Assembly (NCBI RefSeq): GCF_041925275.1
Contig: NZ_JBHEUZ010000007.1
Location: forward strand, 124,001-188,000
Direction: 5' to 3'
Source: Parapedobacter pyrenivorans_A
Lineage (GTDB): Bacteria > Bacteroidota > Bacteroidia > Sphingobacteriales > Sphingobacteriaceae
Length of the DNA stretch: 64,000 nucleotides
Part shown: positions 45,319-56,800 of the stretch, in pieces
Numbering within the stretch: position 1 is the stretch's first letter
Layout of the letters: the number at the start of each line of letters is the position of its first letter
Position numbers and translations under genes: made by a program
Notes under the pieces: model-generated
What the model saw: only the letters and a program-made list of their open reading frames with translations
Databases searched by the model: none
What the model was told of the DNA's origin: nothing

Positions 45319-46782
45319 TTAGCTTCCTGCGGCCCGTTGATCGGGCTCACGCCCCCAATCCGGTAAATCAATATCTAAATCGTCACCTGCGGCGGACATT
45401 TCCTGTTTCAATAATTCCCACATAGCCCGGAGCCTTTGTTGGTGTTGGGGAGCCTTCGCTAGGTCTTTTGTTTCCCAAGGGTCATGCCGTAAATCGAAAA
45501 GCTGTGTCGTTTTGGTACCGTTCACATTGTATGCAATCAACTTAAAACCGTGGGCGGTCTTGATACTCCTGCTCCAATGTCCGTACACATTGTAGATATT
45601 GGCCCTTACCGTATCTTGTCGGTCGTTTATAATGGGAGCCAAACTTTTCGCCTCTACCGAACTGGGGGCCGGGATAGCCAGCAAGTCATAAATGGTGGGC
45701 GCTATATCGCTGAGGTAGGCAAAGGCATCGGTTTGGACATTTGCCGGTATGCCCGGCCCTACGAAGATCATGGGCACCCGGATGCTGTGTTCGTATAGAT
45801 TTTGTTTGCCCAGTAAGCCATGCTGGCCCACCGCTAACCCGTTGTCTCCTGCGAATACGACCAGAGTATTCTCTCTCAGCCCCGCCTTTTCCAGTGCCGC
45901 CATTATCCGGCCTACTTGGGCATCCATCTCACTTACCATGTCATAATAGCGTGCAATCTCCTTCCTGACGGCTTCGGGTGTGCGGGGCCGGGGTAGTAAA
46001 CGTTCGTCGCGCACACGCATGTCTCCATTGTCAAAGGGGTGTTCCGGTAAAAAATTGGGCGGCAAGGAGATTTGACGGGGGTTATGCAGACCCGCGAAGG
46101 GTGGGGGTGGAGTGCGCGGATCGTGCGGCGAGGTAAATGCCACATAACATAGAAACGGGCTACTCTTCGCTTGGTCACTTTCTAAAAACCCAACGGCGGC
46201 ATCTGCGTACAACTGGGAACTATAGGTGTCGCTCCGTACGCCCTTCTCGGCCGGATAATTGCCATGCCCGTCATAATCATACACGGTAGGATGGAACTGC
46301 CCGCCATCGCCCTCAAAGTGCATCCCTCCGAAGAATATATTGGCGCCAGCACTGAAGAAGCGGTCGTGCGAGGCTTTGTCGCTATGCCATTTTCCGCAGT
46401 GGAACGTAGTATACCCCTGCTGCCGGAGGACCTCAGGCAAACCAACAATGCTGTCCGGGATTAGGCTGCCGTCTTTAGGTAATCTATTTACGTACCTGCC
46501 GGAGAGCATCATAACGCGGCTAGGTATACATACGGCCCCTTGGTGCCCACCCATCACATGGGCTTGGCGAAAACTTAATCCTTGTTTAACCAGGGCGTCC
46601 AGGTTTGGCGTATGTATTTCGCCATTGCCCAATGCGTGTATGGTATGGTAGCTTTGGTCATCACTGTATAGGATAAGGATGTTCTTTATGGTCTGGGCAG
46701 AGGCGGTGCACGTGGCTAACAGGATAAATTGAAAAGACAGGAATGCCAAAAAAAACTTGGATCTGTTGGATGTAGTGTACAT
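45319..46782 (-). CDS. S1-family sulfatase
   Basis: A 487-residue exported sulfatase. The signal peptide ends in TASAQ (about residue 30). The formylglycine motif is CIPSR in AVCIPSRVMMLSGR, and the metal-binding ILYSDDQSYHT and VFAGDNGLAVGQHG are present. It differs clearly from its neighbour, so it is not a recent duplicate. Its C-terminus ends LDIDLPDWGREPDQ, like several heparan/fucoidan-type desulfatases; specificity cannot be read from the sequence. Confidence 0.92.
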   Translation of the reverse strand: MYTTSNRSKFFLAFLSFQFILLATCTASAQTIKNILILYSDDQSYHTIHALGNGEIHTPNLDALVKQGLSFRQAHVMGGHQGAVCIPSRVMMLSGRYVNRLPKDGSLIPDSIVGLPEVLRQQGYTTFHCGKWHSDKASHDRFFSAGANIFFGGMHFEGDGGQFHPTVYDYDGHGNYPAEKGVRSDTYSSQLYADAAVGFLESDQAKSSPFLCYVAFTSPHDPRTPPPPFAGLHNPRQISLPPNFLPEHPFDNGDMRVRDERLLPRPRTPEAVRKEIARYYDMVSEMDAQVGRIMAALEKAGLRENTLVVFAGDNGLAVGQHGLLGKQNLYEHSIRVPMIFVGPGIPANVQTDAFAYLSDIAPTIYDLLAIPAPSSVEAKSLAPIINDRQDTVRANIYNVYGHWSRSIKTAHGFKLIAYNVNGTKTTQLFDLRHDPWETKDLAKAPQHQQRLRAMWELLKQEMSAAGDDLDIDLPDWGREPDQRAAGS

Positions 46783-46856
46783 AATATGCTATGGAAACAA
46801 ATAAGGCGGTCGCCCACCGGGAGGAGTTCCGGTATGGACTTGTACCATCCATTTGT

Positions 46857-48545
46857 TTATTGATTACCATTTCCAAACGTAGGTGCATTTTTATCATACC
46901 ATACGCGCTCCTGACTCAATGTCTGCGCATCCACCGCACGCAGCGTAAAGCCCTGCTCTTGATAAGCGGTTTCCCAATTTGCACGGTTAACTTCGCCGGG
47001 ATCGTTGATCCCGAAGCGCCGGGGAATCGGTTCGTTGAATGATTCCATGGGATAATACGACGATCCTGCAACGGGATAGCCTGTTCTCCTGCACAGTACA
47101 TAGGCTTCATTAGGCAGGCGGAAGAACGCAAGGTACTGCTGGATGTAAATACGTTCCAAATCATTGGCCGATCCCAATGCGATTTGTGGATGTTGCTGGT
47201 AAGCCTGTATTTCCGCCTCTCCGTCTCCGGCAAAAGCGGTCGTTGAGCCGGCTTCTTGGGCCACTTTGTTCATTGTGCGGATGGACGATGCGATGCCTTT
47301 ATTGTACCAGTCTGCCGCAGAGCCCTTGGTGTCTATGCCCGCTCCATAACCTTTTTGGATACCTTCTGCAATATAAAAGCAGGTTTCTGCATAGGTTACC
47401 AATACGTGCAATGCATTGCCCGTAGCTCCGTTGAGTTTAGGAGATAAAAATAACCTATTGACGGGTGAAATCAGGAAGTAACGGCTGTATTGGCTTACTT
47501 GGAAAGGATTGCCCATCCATTGGGCGACGTTTTGATCGGTAGTCCAATCGGCAGGCCCTCCCTGATACATAATAAGCGGGTCTGCCGGGTCGATGAAGGT
47601 AGGTAGTTGGGCGTTGTACTTTGAGAGCGTATCGCGGAAGGCACCCACTAGGTCGTTTTGGTCAAAGTATATCCGGATACGGGGATCGGCAGCGCTTTTC
47701 ATGAAGGTTACCATCTGCCTGCTGGCGAAACGGCGACTCCGGTAATCTACATCGGCACCCAAAAAGGCCTGCGTTGGATTCATATATTGCAGTTGGCCCT
47801 CGTCGCTATCTATCGGCCCGGTGGCATCTTGCATCACTTCCCGGAAAATCCGTCTGGTTGCTTCCTCATCTTGATGCTCAAGGCGGACTGCAATCCGCAG
47901 CTTCAAGGTATTGGCTAATTTTACCCATTTTATCCAATCGCCCTGATAGTAAATATCGGCATTGCCATAATTTTCTTGGTCGGCCATATTCATATCAGAA
48001 AGTACTTGGATGGCGTTGTCCAATTCGCTGAGCCAAAGCGTAAAAAGTTGTTGTTGGGGGTCGAATACCGGATCGAATTTATCTTGGTACCGAGCCAGCA
48101 TCGCTTCGCTATACGGAATGGACCCGTTCAGATCGGTTACCCTGATGCCGTAGTAGACGCCAACGATGTAGGTGAGTGCGCGCATTTTCTGGTACCGATC
48201 CTTATCTTCCTTTTGATCAATCTGGTGCCTGATTTCTATCAAGTTCGGAAGGATATCGGCGTAGTAAGCGCGGTACCGCGTATTTACATTGCCCGACAGC
48301 TCGTAGGGACTGGCACTTACCTGTTGCGTATACCGCATCAATTGCTCCAGGCTCTCCCATATCCACTCGGTTGTCGAGGCGGGAAGCCGATCCGCTGCGT
48401 ATGTAAATAGGAATTTCACATCGGGCGAGGTAACCAGGTTGGGGTTGGTATTCAGTTCGCCAAAGTTTTTCGTGCAGGCATTGAGGAAGAACGCTGCTGA
48501 AAGGAAGCAGATGCCGATTTTATATGACTTGATGGTTGTTTTCAT
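46857..48545 (-). CDS. SusD/RagB-family nutrient-binding lipoprotein (pair B)
   Basis: A 562-residue surface lipoprotein with lipobox LNAC near residue 24. The TPR-like SusD-like_2 pattern is seen: FGELNTNPNLVTSPDVKFLF, YYADILPNLIEI, and the C-terminal LERIYIQQYLAFFRLPNEAY. It binds the oligosaccharide and forms a lid on the SusC partner encoded 13 bases upstream. It is followed 74 bases later by the sulfatase genes. Confidence 0.93.
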   Translation of the reverse strand: MKTTIKSYKIGICFLSAAFFLNACTKNFGELNTNPNLVTSPDVKFLFTYAADRLPASTTEWIWESLEQLMRYTQQVSASPYELSGNVNTRYRAYYADILPNLIEIRHQIDQKEDKDRYQKMRALTYIVGVYYGIRVTDLNGSIPYSEAMLARYQDKFDPVFDPQQQLFTLWLSELDNAIQVLSDMNMADQENYGNADIYYQGDWIKWVKLANTLKLRIAVRLEHQDEEATRRIFREVMQDATGPIDSDEGQLQYMNPTQAFLGADVDYRSRRFASRQMVTFMKSAADPRIRIYFDQNDLVGAFRDTLSKYNAQLPTFIDPADPLIMYQGGPADWTTDQNVAQWMGNPFQVSQYSRYFLISPVNRLFLSPKLNGATGNALHVLVTYAETCFYIAEGIQKGYGAGIDTKGSAADWYNKGIASSIRTMNKVAQEAGSTTAFAGDGEAEIQAYQQHPQIALGSANDLERIYIQQYLAFFRLPNEAYVLCRRTGYPVAGSSYYPMESFNEPIPRRFGINDPGEVNRANWETAYQEQGFTLRAVDAQTLSQERVWYDKNAPTFGNGNQ

Positions 48546-48558
48546 GATCGTAAACTGA

Positions 48559-51500
48559 TTAAAATCCTACCTTCAACGAAAATGCCCACGACCGCATCAT
48601 CGGCAGAAAACCTTCTTCACCATAAAATGCCGTGTTATTGGAATTGTTGGAAGCCGGGTTGTAATTGTACGGCAGGCTGTTGTAGAGGTACAGCAGGTCG
48701 CGCCCAACGACAGTGAGGCTCAGCGCATTTAATTTCAATCGTTGGCAAACGGCCTGTGGGAAACTGTAGCTTAGGGCTACCTGGCGCAGTGATACCCACG
48801 AGTTTTCAAATATCCAGTAGTCTGATACACCGGTAGATGAAGAGCCATATCGATAATAATAATGGGGTGCGTGGGTAGGTTCTACCAAGTCTTGGTTATA
48901 AGCTTCTTGGTAAGTCATGCCGCCGACGTCAGCCTGGCCACCGCCAGGGAGAGGTACTTGGAAACCTTGCGGGAAAACGCCGTCTGGAATGATGCCGTCG
49001 TCATATTGCTTGCCATCCCAGTCACTCACCCAGGTGATTCCGCCGTATTCCGGGTCCCGGCCGAAAAGGGTATTGGGCAGTACGCCGGTATGGGTGCCGT
49101 ATCGGTATGTCGCCATGACGAAGTCTCCCCCGATCTTGGCATCTACGAGTACATTCAGGCTGAGGTTTTTATACCGGAATGTGTTGTCCCAGCCACCCCT
49201 GAATTTCGCATTGATATCACCGACATCCTGGATGGTATTGCTTCGGGCAGGGAACGATGCACGGGCGTCCGTGCGGTACTCCAATACATCTTTGCCGTTG
49301 TTGGGGTGATCTATTGGGTTTCCCGAGGCATCGGTCGCTTGGAATTTGCGGGCCTGAATCGAGCTTCGGAGGGTGCCGTACGATTTTCCGACCACAGCCC
49401 AGCTACTGATCTCTGCAATATTGGCCCCCAGGTTGTATTCATTTCGGCCTTCGTATAGTTCAACGATCAAGTTTCGATTTCGTGAATAGTTGAGAGCGGT
49501 AGACCATGAAAAATTATCCGTACGGACCGGTACGGCATCCACCGCGATTTCAATACCCTGGTTCTGGATATTTCCGGCGTTGATTAGGATGGCATCGACA
49601 CCTGACTCAAAGGGGGTGTTGATATCGATGATTTGGTTATGGGTATTGTCCCGGTACCAACTGAAATCAATGCCGGCGCGGCTATTGAGAAAGCGTGTTT
49701 CAAAACCGACTTCTTTGGCAATTTTCCGCTCCGGCTTGAGGTTTACGGCCCTAACCCGGCGGTCGCTAAACGTGGATACCGGAAGGGTCTGACCATTGCT
49801 GTTGGTATAACCGTTGAACGCAAATCCGGGGTTGAGCACAAAAGGGTCGGCATCACTACCCAAGGCTGCAATATTAGCTCTCAATTTGCCGTAAGAAAAC
49901 CAATCAGGTAGCTGGAATGTTTCCGTCAAAATCCATGAAAGGCTCGCGGAAGGATAGTTGAAAAAATTATTGCCCGTGCCGTTTGAATACGTCAGTGCAG
50001 ATGCCCAGTCGCCCCTCCACGTCCCTTGCAGGTAAAGTTGGTTTTTATAACTCAAGTCTACGCTTGCGTATAGGGAATTGAATGCCCGGCGTAGAGTCAC
50101 GCCCCCTTCGCTTCGTGGTTGATTTACCGAGTTTGCCAGGAAGTAGTTGCCGGGGTAGCTCAATCCACCATCTGTGGTGCCCCGTGTGAATGAATTTTCA
50201 GCACGTTGGATTTCGCCGCCGATGTACCCGCTAAGTTCGAGGTCGGGTGAGAGTGAGCGATCCACCGTAAGAAGGCCTTTAAGGAAATAGCTCTCTTTTA
50301 CCTCGTTGCCCAGGGAATATAATCCACCGGTAAAATCACGTCCTTGGCCCAGTTCTTTCTCTTCCGTTTTGGTGTAGATGTTATTGAAGTTGCCCTCAAG
50401 AATCACTTTTGACCAGTCAGCAAGCGAAGCGGTCACAGCGAGCCGTCCACGCATCATCTGTTCGCGTTGGAGGTATTCGTTTTCAAAAAGGTTGAACCAA
50501 AATCGGGTTTCCGGTGCCCGATTGGTTTCCTCCAGATCACCCCGGTTTGGGGCTCCCCCAAAGGCACTGGTATAATGCGCGCGTTGCATCCAATAGTTGG
50601 TGTCGTAGTTGCGTGGCATCATCCAGGTGAATAGCTTGCCATAGTTGTAGGATGCAAATGCGTCGAGTCCTCCCAACCGGGGCGGATTCAGGCCCTTGAA
50701 ACTGGTATAATCCGCACCACCGTCCAAGCTTATCCAATCATTGAGTTCGTGCGTTGCCCGCAGACTGAAGGCATGTTTTTCGAGGTTGTTATTATGAACC
50801 ACACCCCTGCTCTCGTTGCGGTTATAGGAGAAACGTAACGTAGAGCGGTCAGATCCACCGCTTACGGCTACATTTGTGTTATATCCTACCCCGGTGCGGA
50901 AGGCATCGAGGAAGTTGTTCGGTTGCGGTAGGTAGCGTGTGGGTGTTCCGTCATAATTCAATACCTCCTGTCCCTCCATCCGGGGGCCCCAGTTTTCCAA
51001 TTCGCGGTTTATCCCGGGATCGATATATGGCTTGCCTGTAGCGGGATCTATGGGGAATATCTTGGTGTAATAGGAGTCTTCGGCCCGATAGTTAGGCTCC
51101 CGATAGTCGGAAAAAAACGGTCCATTCGTTCCACCGCCAAATACGTTCTGGAAATCCGGTCCGGCATAGGGTTCGAATAGGTTGACCGTTTGGTTGAATT
51201 CCACGCCTAGTCCGGATTTTTTAAGTCCCTTTTTGGTGGTGATGAGCACGACACCGTTGATGGCTCGTGATCCGTACAATGCAGCTGCGGCCGAACCTTT
51301 CAGGATGGATACACTTTCAAAGTCGTCCATGTTGAGGTTTTTCAGGTCGTTGCCGAAATCGCGGCCATTCCCGCCAAAAACGTCATTGTCCATAATGACG
51401 CCATCGATTACAAAAATAGGCTGGTTGTTGTTGCTCAGGGTGGAATTCCCACGGATTAAAATTTTGGAGTTGCCGAACAATCCGCCGGCCCCCTGGTCGA

Positions 51501-51984
51501 TTTGTACACCGGCCACCCGACCTTGCAGGGCGTTTATGGGATTTACTTCGTTGGTTACGGCCAGATCGTCGCCTTTAATATCCGTTACGGAATAGCCCAG
51601 GCTTTTCTTTTCTTTCGTGATTCCCAATGCCGTGACCACGACTTCGCCCAACTGTGTTTGGTCAGCCTGTAACCGGATGGTTAACAGGGTTTGGCTATCT
51701 ACCCGGACTTCCTGCGGGAGGTAGCCCAAAAAAGAAAACGTTAATACCGCATCGCTCGCCGCCGTGATGGCAAAGCTTCCGGAAGCATCGGTGTTTGCGC
51801 CGGTATTGGTGCCTTTAACCAGCACTGACACCCCGGTCAGTGGGCTATTGTCGGCAGCATCGAGAACCCGACCACTAATTTGGATGTTTTGAGCAAAAAG
51901 ATCGATGCCCAAACTTAATCCTGCGAGCAGTAATAGGATTTTTTCGATGAACGCCGGAGGCTTCTGAAATAAGTGCTTTTTCAT
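48559..51984 (-). CDS. SusC/RagA-family TonB-linked outer-membrane transporter (pair B)
   Basis: A 1141-residue SusC protein. It has a signal peptide (ending LFAQ near 32), a carboxypeptidase-D-like domain (ISGRVLDAADNSPLTGVSV onward), the TonB-box/plug start LGEVVVTALGITKEKKSLGYS, ILKGSAAAALYGSRAINGVV, and a barrel ending in WAFSLKVGF. It transports glycan fragments with the SusD of pair B. It has its own promoter, at 52061-52100, rather than relying only on read-through from pair A. Confidence 0.95.
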   Translation of the reverse strand: MKKHLFQKPPAFIEKILLLLAGLSLGIDLFAQNIQISGRVLDAADNSPLTGVSVLVKGTNTGANTDASGSFAITAASDAVLTFSFLGYLPQEVRVDSQTLLTIRLQADQTQLGEVVVTALGITKEKKSLGYSVTDIKGDDLAVTNEVNPINALQGRVAGVQIDQGAGGLFGNSKILIRGNSTLSNNNQPIFVIDGVIMDNDVFGGNGRDFGNDLKNLNMDDFESVSILKGSAAAALYGSRAINGVVLITTKKGLKKSGLGVEFNQTVNLFEPYAGPDFQNVFGGGTNGPFFSDYREPNYRAEDSYYTKIFPIDPATGKPYIDPGINRELENWGPRMEGQEVLNYDGTPTRYLPQPNNFLDAFRTGVGYNTNVAVSGGSDRSTLRFSYNRNESRGVVHNNNLEKHAFSLRATHELNDWISLDGGADYTSFKGLNPPRLGGLDAFASYNYGKLFTWMMPRNYDTNYWMQRAHYTSAFGGAPNRGDLEETNRAPETRFWFNLFENEYLQREQMMRGRLAVTASLADWSKVILEGNFNNIYTKTEEKELGQGRDFTGGLYSLGNEVKESYFLKGLLTVDRSLSPDLELSGYIGGEIQRAENSFTRGTTDGGLSYPGNYFLANSVNQPRSEGGVTLRRAFNSLYASVDLSYKNQLYLQGTWRGDWASALTYSNGTGNNFFNYPSASLSWILTETFQLPDWFSYGKLRANIAALGSDADPFVLNPGFAFNGYTNSNGQTLPVSTFSDRRVRAVNLKPERKIAKEVGFETRFLNSRAGIDFSWYRDNTHNQIIDINTPFESGVDAILINAGNIQNQGIEIAVDAVPVRTDNFSWSTALNYSRNRNLIVELYEGRNEYNLGANIAEISSWAVVGKSYGTLRSSIQARKFQATDASGNPIDHPNNGKDVLEYRTDARASFPARSNTIQDVGDINAKFRGGWDNTFRYKNLSLNVLVDAKIGGDFVMATYRYGTHTGVLPNTLFGRDPEYGGITWVSDWDGKQYDDGIIPDGVFPQGFQVPLPGGGQADVGGMTYQEAYNQDLVEPTHAPHYYYRYGSSSTGVSDYWIFENSWVSLRQVALSYSFPQAVCQRLKLNALSLTVVGRDLLYLYNSLPYNYNPASNNSNNTAFYGEEGFLPMMRSWAFSLKVGF

Positions 51985-52060
51985 CTAGGAATAATTAAAG
52001 ACCGTCGGACAGTGAGCGGTGTGTAATTTATTGGTCAATTACTGATTAGCAATCTTTGTT

Positions 52061-52100
52061 GCTAATACAAACTTAATAAAATCCATTCTTTTGTAAAAGA
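52061..52100 (-). promoter_or_regulatory. Promoter/operator before SusC of pair B
   Basis: On the - strand the -7 box TAAGTTTG lies at 52074-52067, 83 bases before the start codon. Ten bases upstream of it is a palindrome, TTCTTTT-GT-AAAAGAA (52085-52100). The 21 bases around the -7 box match the ROK-gene promoter at 58593-58613 in 20 positions, and both promoters share the palindrome core TTTTRTAAAA. This suggests control by one regulator, most simply the ROK protein. Confidence 0.6.
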
Positions 52101-52112
52101 ACTTTTTAAAAA

Positions 52113-52132
52113 AATGTGTTAAGATGTGTTAA
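52113..52132. repeat. Tandem decamer upstream of the pair B promoter
   Basis: ATGTGTTAAG occurs twice in direct tandem and is followed by ATGCTGATT. The phrase TTAAGAT recurs upstream of the ROK promoter at 58651. It may be an activator site or a spacer of no meaning. Confidence 0.4.
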
Positions 52133-52195
52133 GATGCTGATTCATAAATCAAAAATTAATTGAACGGTTTCCCATCGATCAATTGTAGAATGCGA

Positions 52196-52220
52196 CGGTG
52201 AGGGACAATAGCCCTCACCG
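52196..52220. terminator. Hairpin between the two SusC/SusD pairs
   Basis: CGGTGAGGG and CCCTCACCG form a perfect nine-pair stem with a seven-base loop, 24 bases after the stop of the pair A SusD gene. There is no T tract in either direction, so it is more likely an RNA-stabilising or attenuating structure than a full terminator. Confidence 0.5.
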
Positions 52221-52243
52221 CCACTTCATTTTCCAATTTAACA

Positions 52244-53839
52244 TCAAGGCATAAACCAAGGTTTTTTAGTTTGGTCATCCGACCCTCCTGTAGCGCTCAA
52301 CCAATTATCATGGTTGGAAGTGTTTTCGGCTATTGGGTAGGTGAGCCTATTTAAGTTCAATGCTTCGTTCGTCGGCGCTAAGGGCACTTGGGGAGTAGCA
52401 TCACCGGTTCTGCGCTGCAATGTCCATGCATCAAAAGGCTGGTGAAAAAGTGAAATCCAATGCTGCTTATAGATCTGCGCCAGTGCTTCCGAGGGTGCTG
52501 CGCTATAGGCAACAGCCGGATTCGACAGCATCGTGAGCAGTTCTGCATCTGACGGCGCTGGAGCTGGCCTATTGACCGTCCACACCGAGGATCCGTTGGC
52601 CAATTTATACCAGAATTTAACGGAAGATGTAATTCCTTCATTATAGAATTGCTGGGCAGTGGCTGCATTGGCAGCTACACCACCGATTCCCCTGTTGTAA
52701 ATTTCGGCTTTCAAAAAGCTAACTTCCGATCCTGTGATGAACAAATCTGGAAATGTCCTGTCATTGACATAGTATACGTTCAATGGAGAATACAAGTATT
52801 GGCCGGCGGGTTCCCAAGTAGTCAATCGAACCTCCGCATAAGGGTCGTTCCCGGCTCCGCCATTATCGGTCTCGGCAACGGTGTTGCTTGAAGGAGTTTG
52901 GGGGTATGGCTTCCATTCGCCGCTACTATTCGGTTCGAAGAAGATTTTTGCTCGTAAGTCGAAAATGCCCGACCCATCCACGGCATTGCTGCTAGACATC
53001 GCATTCCAGATGGTGGAACCCAACCGTACATACGCATTTCCCCTGAAAGAACCGCCCCTGTTTATTTCCATCGTAAGCCGAACGGGATCGATACCTAAAT
53101 ACTCGTCCGGTCCAAGGAGAGGTTGGTTCAATACTTCGGAAATAATTGCATCGGCCGCGGCCGCATTCTTTTCCCGCATAACCATCGCATACCGTAACCT
53201 CAGTGATTGCGCAAATTTAACCCACAATGAAAGGTCATCTTGTAACAGCGTTTCATACGAACCCAACGAAACCTGGTCCGATGCATCGGTTAAATTATCT
53301 GCGGCCCATTTCAAATCCGCCAGTGCTGCGGAAAAGATCGATTCCTGACCGTCATAGGCAGGTCGGTAATACGCTGCACCTAAAAACGATTTCCCAGCCT
53401 CCGAGTAAGGTATGTCGCCATATAATGTGGTCGTTTTTAGTGTTTTAAAAGCAATCAATGTAGTGAGCATTGCCTTGATGTTGGTATAGCTTTGTGGGTT
53501 GGGAGCTGCATCTATGAGTTCAATGGCTTTCCTAAAGTCGGCCAATGCAAAGTAATAGTTTTCCCAGATGCCACCCACCTGGTTGTCAAGCCTAAACCCA
53601 GATGCAGCATAGTTCGCCGCTAATTGTGTTCGTTGATAAAGGAAAGATGAAAATATCCCGCGACCACCTTCGAGCATGGAATTTGCGACACTGTTATATA
53701 GTTCTGGTATCTTAGCGCTATACACGCGATTATCCCAAGGCTCATTGATATCTCCGAAATCTCTTTCGCACGAGGATATGGTTAGTGAACAGGCCAGCAC
53801 GAATGGCAACCCTATTCTTTTGATATATAATGATTTCAT
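52244..53839 (-). CDS. SusD/RagB-family nutrient-binding lipoprotein (pair A)
   Basis: A 531-residue lipoprotein with lipobox TISSC near residue 24. SusD-like_2 features include YNSVANSMLEGGRGIFSSFL, TTTLYGDIPYSEAGK, and the C-terminal EALAQIYKQHWISLFHQPFDAW. It should cap the SusC encoded 20 bases upstream. It is only distantly similar to the SusD of pair B, so the two pairs probably bind different fragments. Confidence 0.93.
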   Translation of the reverse strand: MKSLYIKRIGLPFVLACSLTISSCERDFGDINEPWDNRVYSAKIPELYNSVANSMLEGGRGIFSSFLYQRTQLAANYAASGFRLDNQVGGIWENYYFALADFRKAIELIDAAPNPQSYTNIKAMLTTLIAFKTLKTTTLYGDIPYSEAGKSFLGAAYYRPAYDGQESIFSAALADLKWAADNLTDASDQVSLGSYETLLQDDLSLWVKFAQSLRLRYAMVMREKNAAAADAIISEVLNQPLLGPDEYLGIDPVRLTMEINRGGSFRGNAYVRLGSTIWNAMSSSNAVDGSGIFDLRAKIFFEPNSSGEWKPYPQTPSSNTVAETDNGGAGNDPYAEVRLTTWEPAGQYLYSPLNVYYVNDRTFPDLFITGSEVSFLKAEIYNRGIGGVAANAATAQQFYNEGITSSVKFWYKLANGSSVWTVNRPAPAPSDAELLTMLSNPAVAYSAAPSEALAQIYKQHWISLFHQPFDAWTLQRRTGDATPQVPLAPTNEALNLNRLTYPIAENTSNHDNWLSATGGSDDQTKKPWFMP

Positions 53840-53859
53840 GTTTACTCTTAGTTAATAAG

Positions 53860-56800
53860 TTAGAACTGCGCTTTCAGACCAAATCCGAGCGATCGGATAC
53901 TGGGCATGCCAGACCATTGCAAGCCTTGTCCATTTCCCGTTCCGTTGATAGCTTCCGGATTCAAGTGATCAGGTAAACTGGAATAGAGATAGAAAAGGTT
54001 TCTGCCTATCACGGACACTTGCAGGCCTTGGAAAACGCCTGAGCGTTGTATTATTTCTTTGGGGAGGTTGTATGATAGTGCGATTTCTCGCATTTTCACC
54101 CATGTGTTTTCAAATACGGAGAGACTCCTGGGCCTATTAAGATGGGTCCAACCGGTATAGGATCCCGCATATTTATAAATCGGATGGACGACACGGTCGT
54201 TCATTTTCCCATCATCCTCATTATAGCCCTCCATGATAACACCCACATTAGCGCTGGTGCCGTCTGGGAAGGTGTAGGGTAGGCCGCCTCCGTTTCTTTC
54301 AGCCAACGTCGCTGGCGAGATGCCACTACCCATGGCTGTCGAATGATCGAATGAATAAATATCGCCGCCGATTTTGAAGTCGACCATACCATACAGACTG
54401 AAATTTTTGTAACGGAATGTGTTCCCCAATCCACCGGTTAGTTTCGGGGCTGCATTGCCAATGGCCACAGGGTCTTGCGTAACCTTATAGAGTGTGCCAT
54501 ATACATTGCCATCCGCATCTTTCACATTGTAAAGGAGCTTGTTTCCGTTTTCATCCCGTTCGAAATCGGTACCGTAGATAGTGCCATAGGAATCGCCGGG
54601 TGTTACGCGCATAAAGACCCCGAGATTTCCGAATACGTCAGCGATCCGTAATTCACGTATACCTGGAGCCAAAGCAACCACCTTGTTCTGGTTTTTAGCA
54701 CCATTCAGGGAAAGGCTCCAGCTAAAGTTTTGGTTTTGTATGACGGCGGCGTTGACAATAAACTCGATACCTTTGTTGGTTAACTCACCTGAATTGAAGG
54801 TAACGCCTTTCGCACCGGATGACGGTGCAATATCGGCGGATAAAATCTGGTTCTTTGACCGGATGCTGTAATACGTGAAATCGAGATTGATGCGGTCGTT
54901 GAGAAATCCTAAACTCGTGCCTATTTCGATGGATTGCGAGGTCTGGAATCCTAATTCTTCAGGGCTTAATGTTTCTGGGACGGAATTGGTCGGTGCACCG
55001 CCAAATGAACCGACATCGTACGTGAAGCCTAATTTGTATGGATCGGTCGCATTGGCACTTTCACCGTAGGCAAGACGTAGTTTTCCATAAGAAAGTGCTT
55101 TGCTATTCATATTCAGGGCATCCGTGAATACAAAGCTAAGACTCGCTGACGGGTAAAATGTAGAATTTTTGCTTTTGGTCAGTGTCGAATTGATATCGTT
55201 CCGGCCCGTAAGGTCCAAAAACAGGTAATCGTTGTAACTTAAATTCAGTATACCGAGTACCGATTGGGATTCTACATGGTATCGCCGTTCCGTTACCGAA
55301 TAAAGATCGGGGTTTAAACGGTCTGTTGCAAGAATGTTTCCAAGCGAATAGATGCCGGGTACGATAAAAGTGCCGTCATTTACACCGATCATGCCGGTAC
55401 CATTGTTTGAATACAGGTTAAACATCCCCGAAACACTTGCGTTAAATCCATCGGTAAACAGGTTGTCTTTGTGGGCAGTGACCATGATGTCCGTATTCAT
55501 CAGTTTGTCCTTGTCGAGCTGCTTTTCATAACGGCCATCCGAAACTTTGTCGGGATTTGGAACGTTATTAATCGTCTCGAATTTGGATGAAATCAGATTG
55601 GCGGAGGTTCTTACAAACGCATTCAGCCAAGGAGTGATTTCGGCATTCAGTTTGACGGTTGAAATCAGCTCATCCCGGTTCAACGTACTGTTTTTCTCGT
55701 AGAAATGCCAGTATAGGTCGCGGCTGTATTCCTGTTGGGGATACGTCGATCCGAAATCGAATTTTGAGCCGTCTGGGTTTTTATAATATTGGTATTCCAA
55801 TGGTTTATATTCCCTTGACATCCCATATACGGAAAACTTTCCCCAAGAATTATTGGTCCCTATTTCCGGCGTATTTAACCGGTTACTTTGATTGTAGGCT
55901 ACGTTGATTTCGGCACTAAGGGCTTTGGATATCTTCAGGTTTGACCCCAACGCAATATTGGTGTTGTTATTCGTCGTGTTGGGTACCACAGCAGTGCCAT
56001 CTGTCCTTGAAGCAGAAAGCCGAACCGTCCCATAATCTCCGCCTGCAGAAAAGGCCACGTTGTGTGTGGTTTCATTGCCTTGCCGGTAGTAACTCATCCG
56101 GTTGTCGGGTTGCGGCGAATAAGGCCGTAATTCCCCGTCCCACCAACGTACCATCTGTCCATCAAGCCGTGGGCCCCAAGAAGAACTGGCACCAAACCAA
56201 CTGAATATATCCCATGTGTTGAAGCCGCCGGGTATCGTACTATGATAGCCACCGATACCTGAACCGCCGCTGCCTAAACTGGAACCGCCGTAAAGGGTCG
56301 GAAGGTAATATTCGCCGGAGGCTGTTTTGGGCAATTCAGGGTTTGCCGTCCACAGGCCCGCGGCGAATCCGCCGCCGTATTCGTTCTGTACATCTTGAAA
56401 CCGGAATACGTTTGTGAAATTACTGGTTACATTGTAGCTTAATCCCAGTCCCTCTTGCCGGGTGCCTTTTTTGCTGGTGATAAGGATGACACCATTTGCC
56501 CCCCGTGCGCCATATAATGCTGCGGCATTCGGGCCTTTAAGTACGGATACACTTTCGATGTTGTCCATGTTGAGGTAGCTTAGGTAGTTTCCCCAGTCCC
56601 TGATCCCATCGGTAACCTCAATGTTGGATTGGGCAACGGGACGATTGTCAATGATCGCTCCGTCAACTACGATCAGTGGTTGGTTGTTGCCCGTAACGGA
56701 GTTGTTGCCTCGAATCACAATTCGAGAGGAAGCATTGTTTAAGCCGTTGCTGGTAGCGATGTTGAGACCAGCTACTTTGCCTGTAAGCCCTTGGGCAACA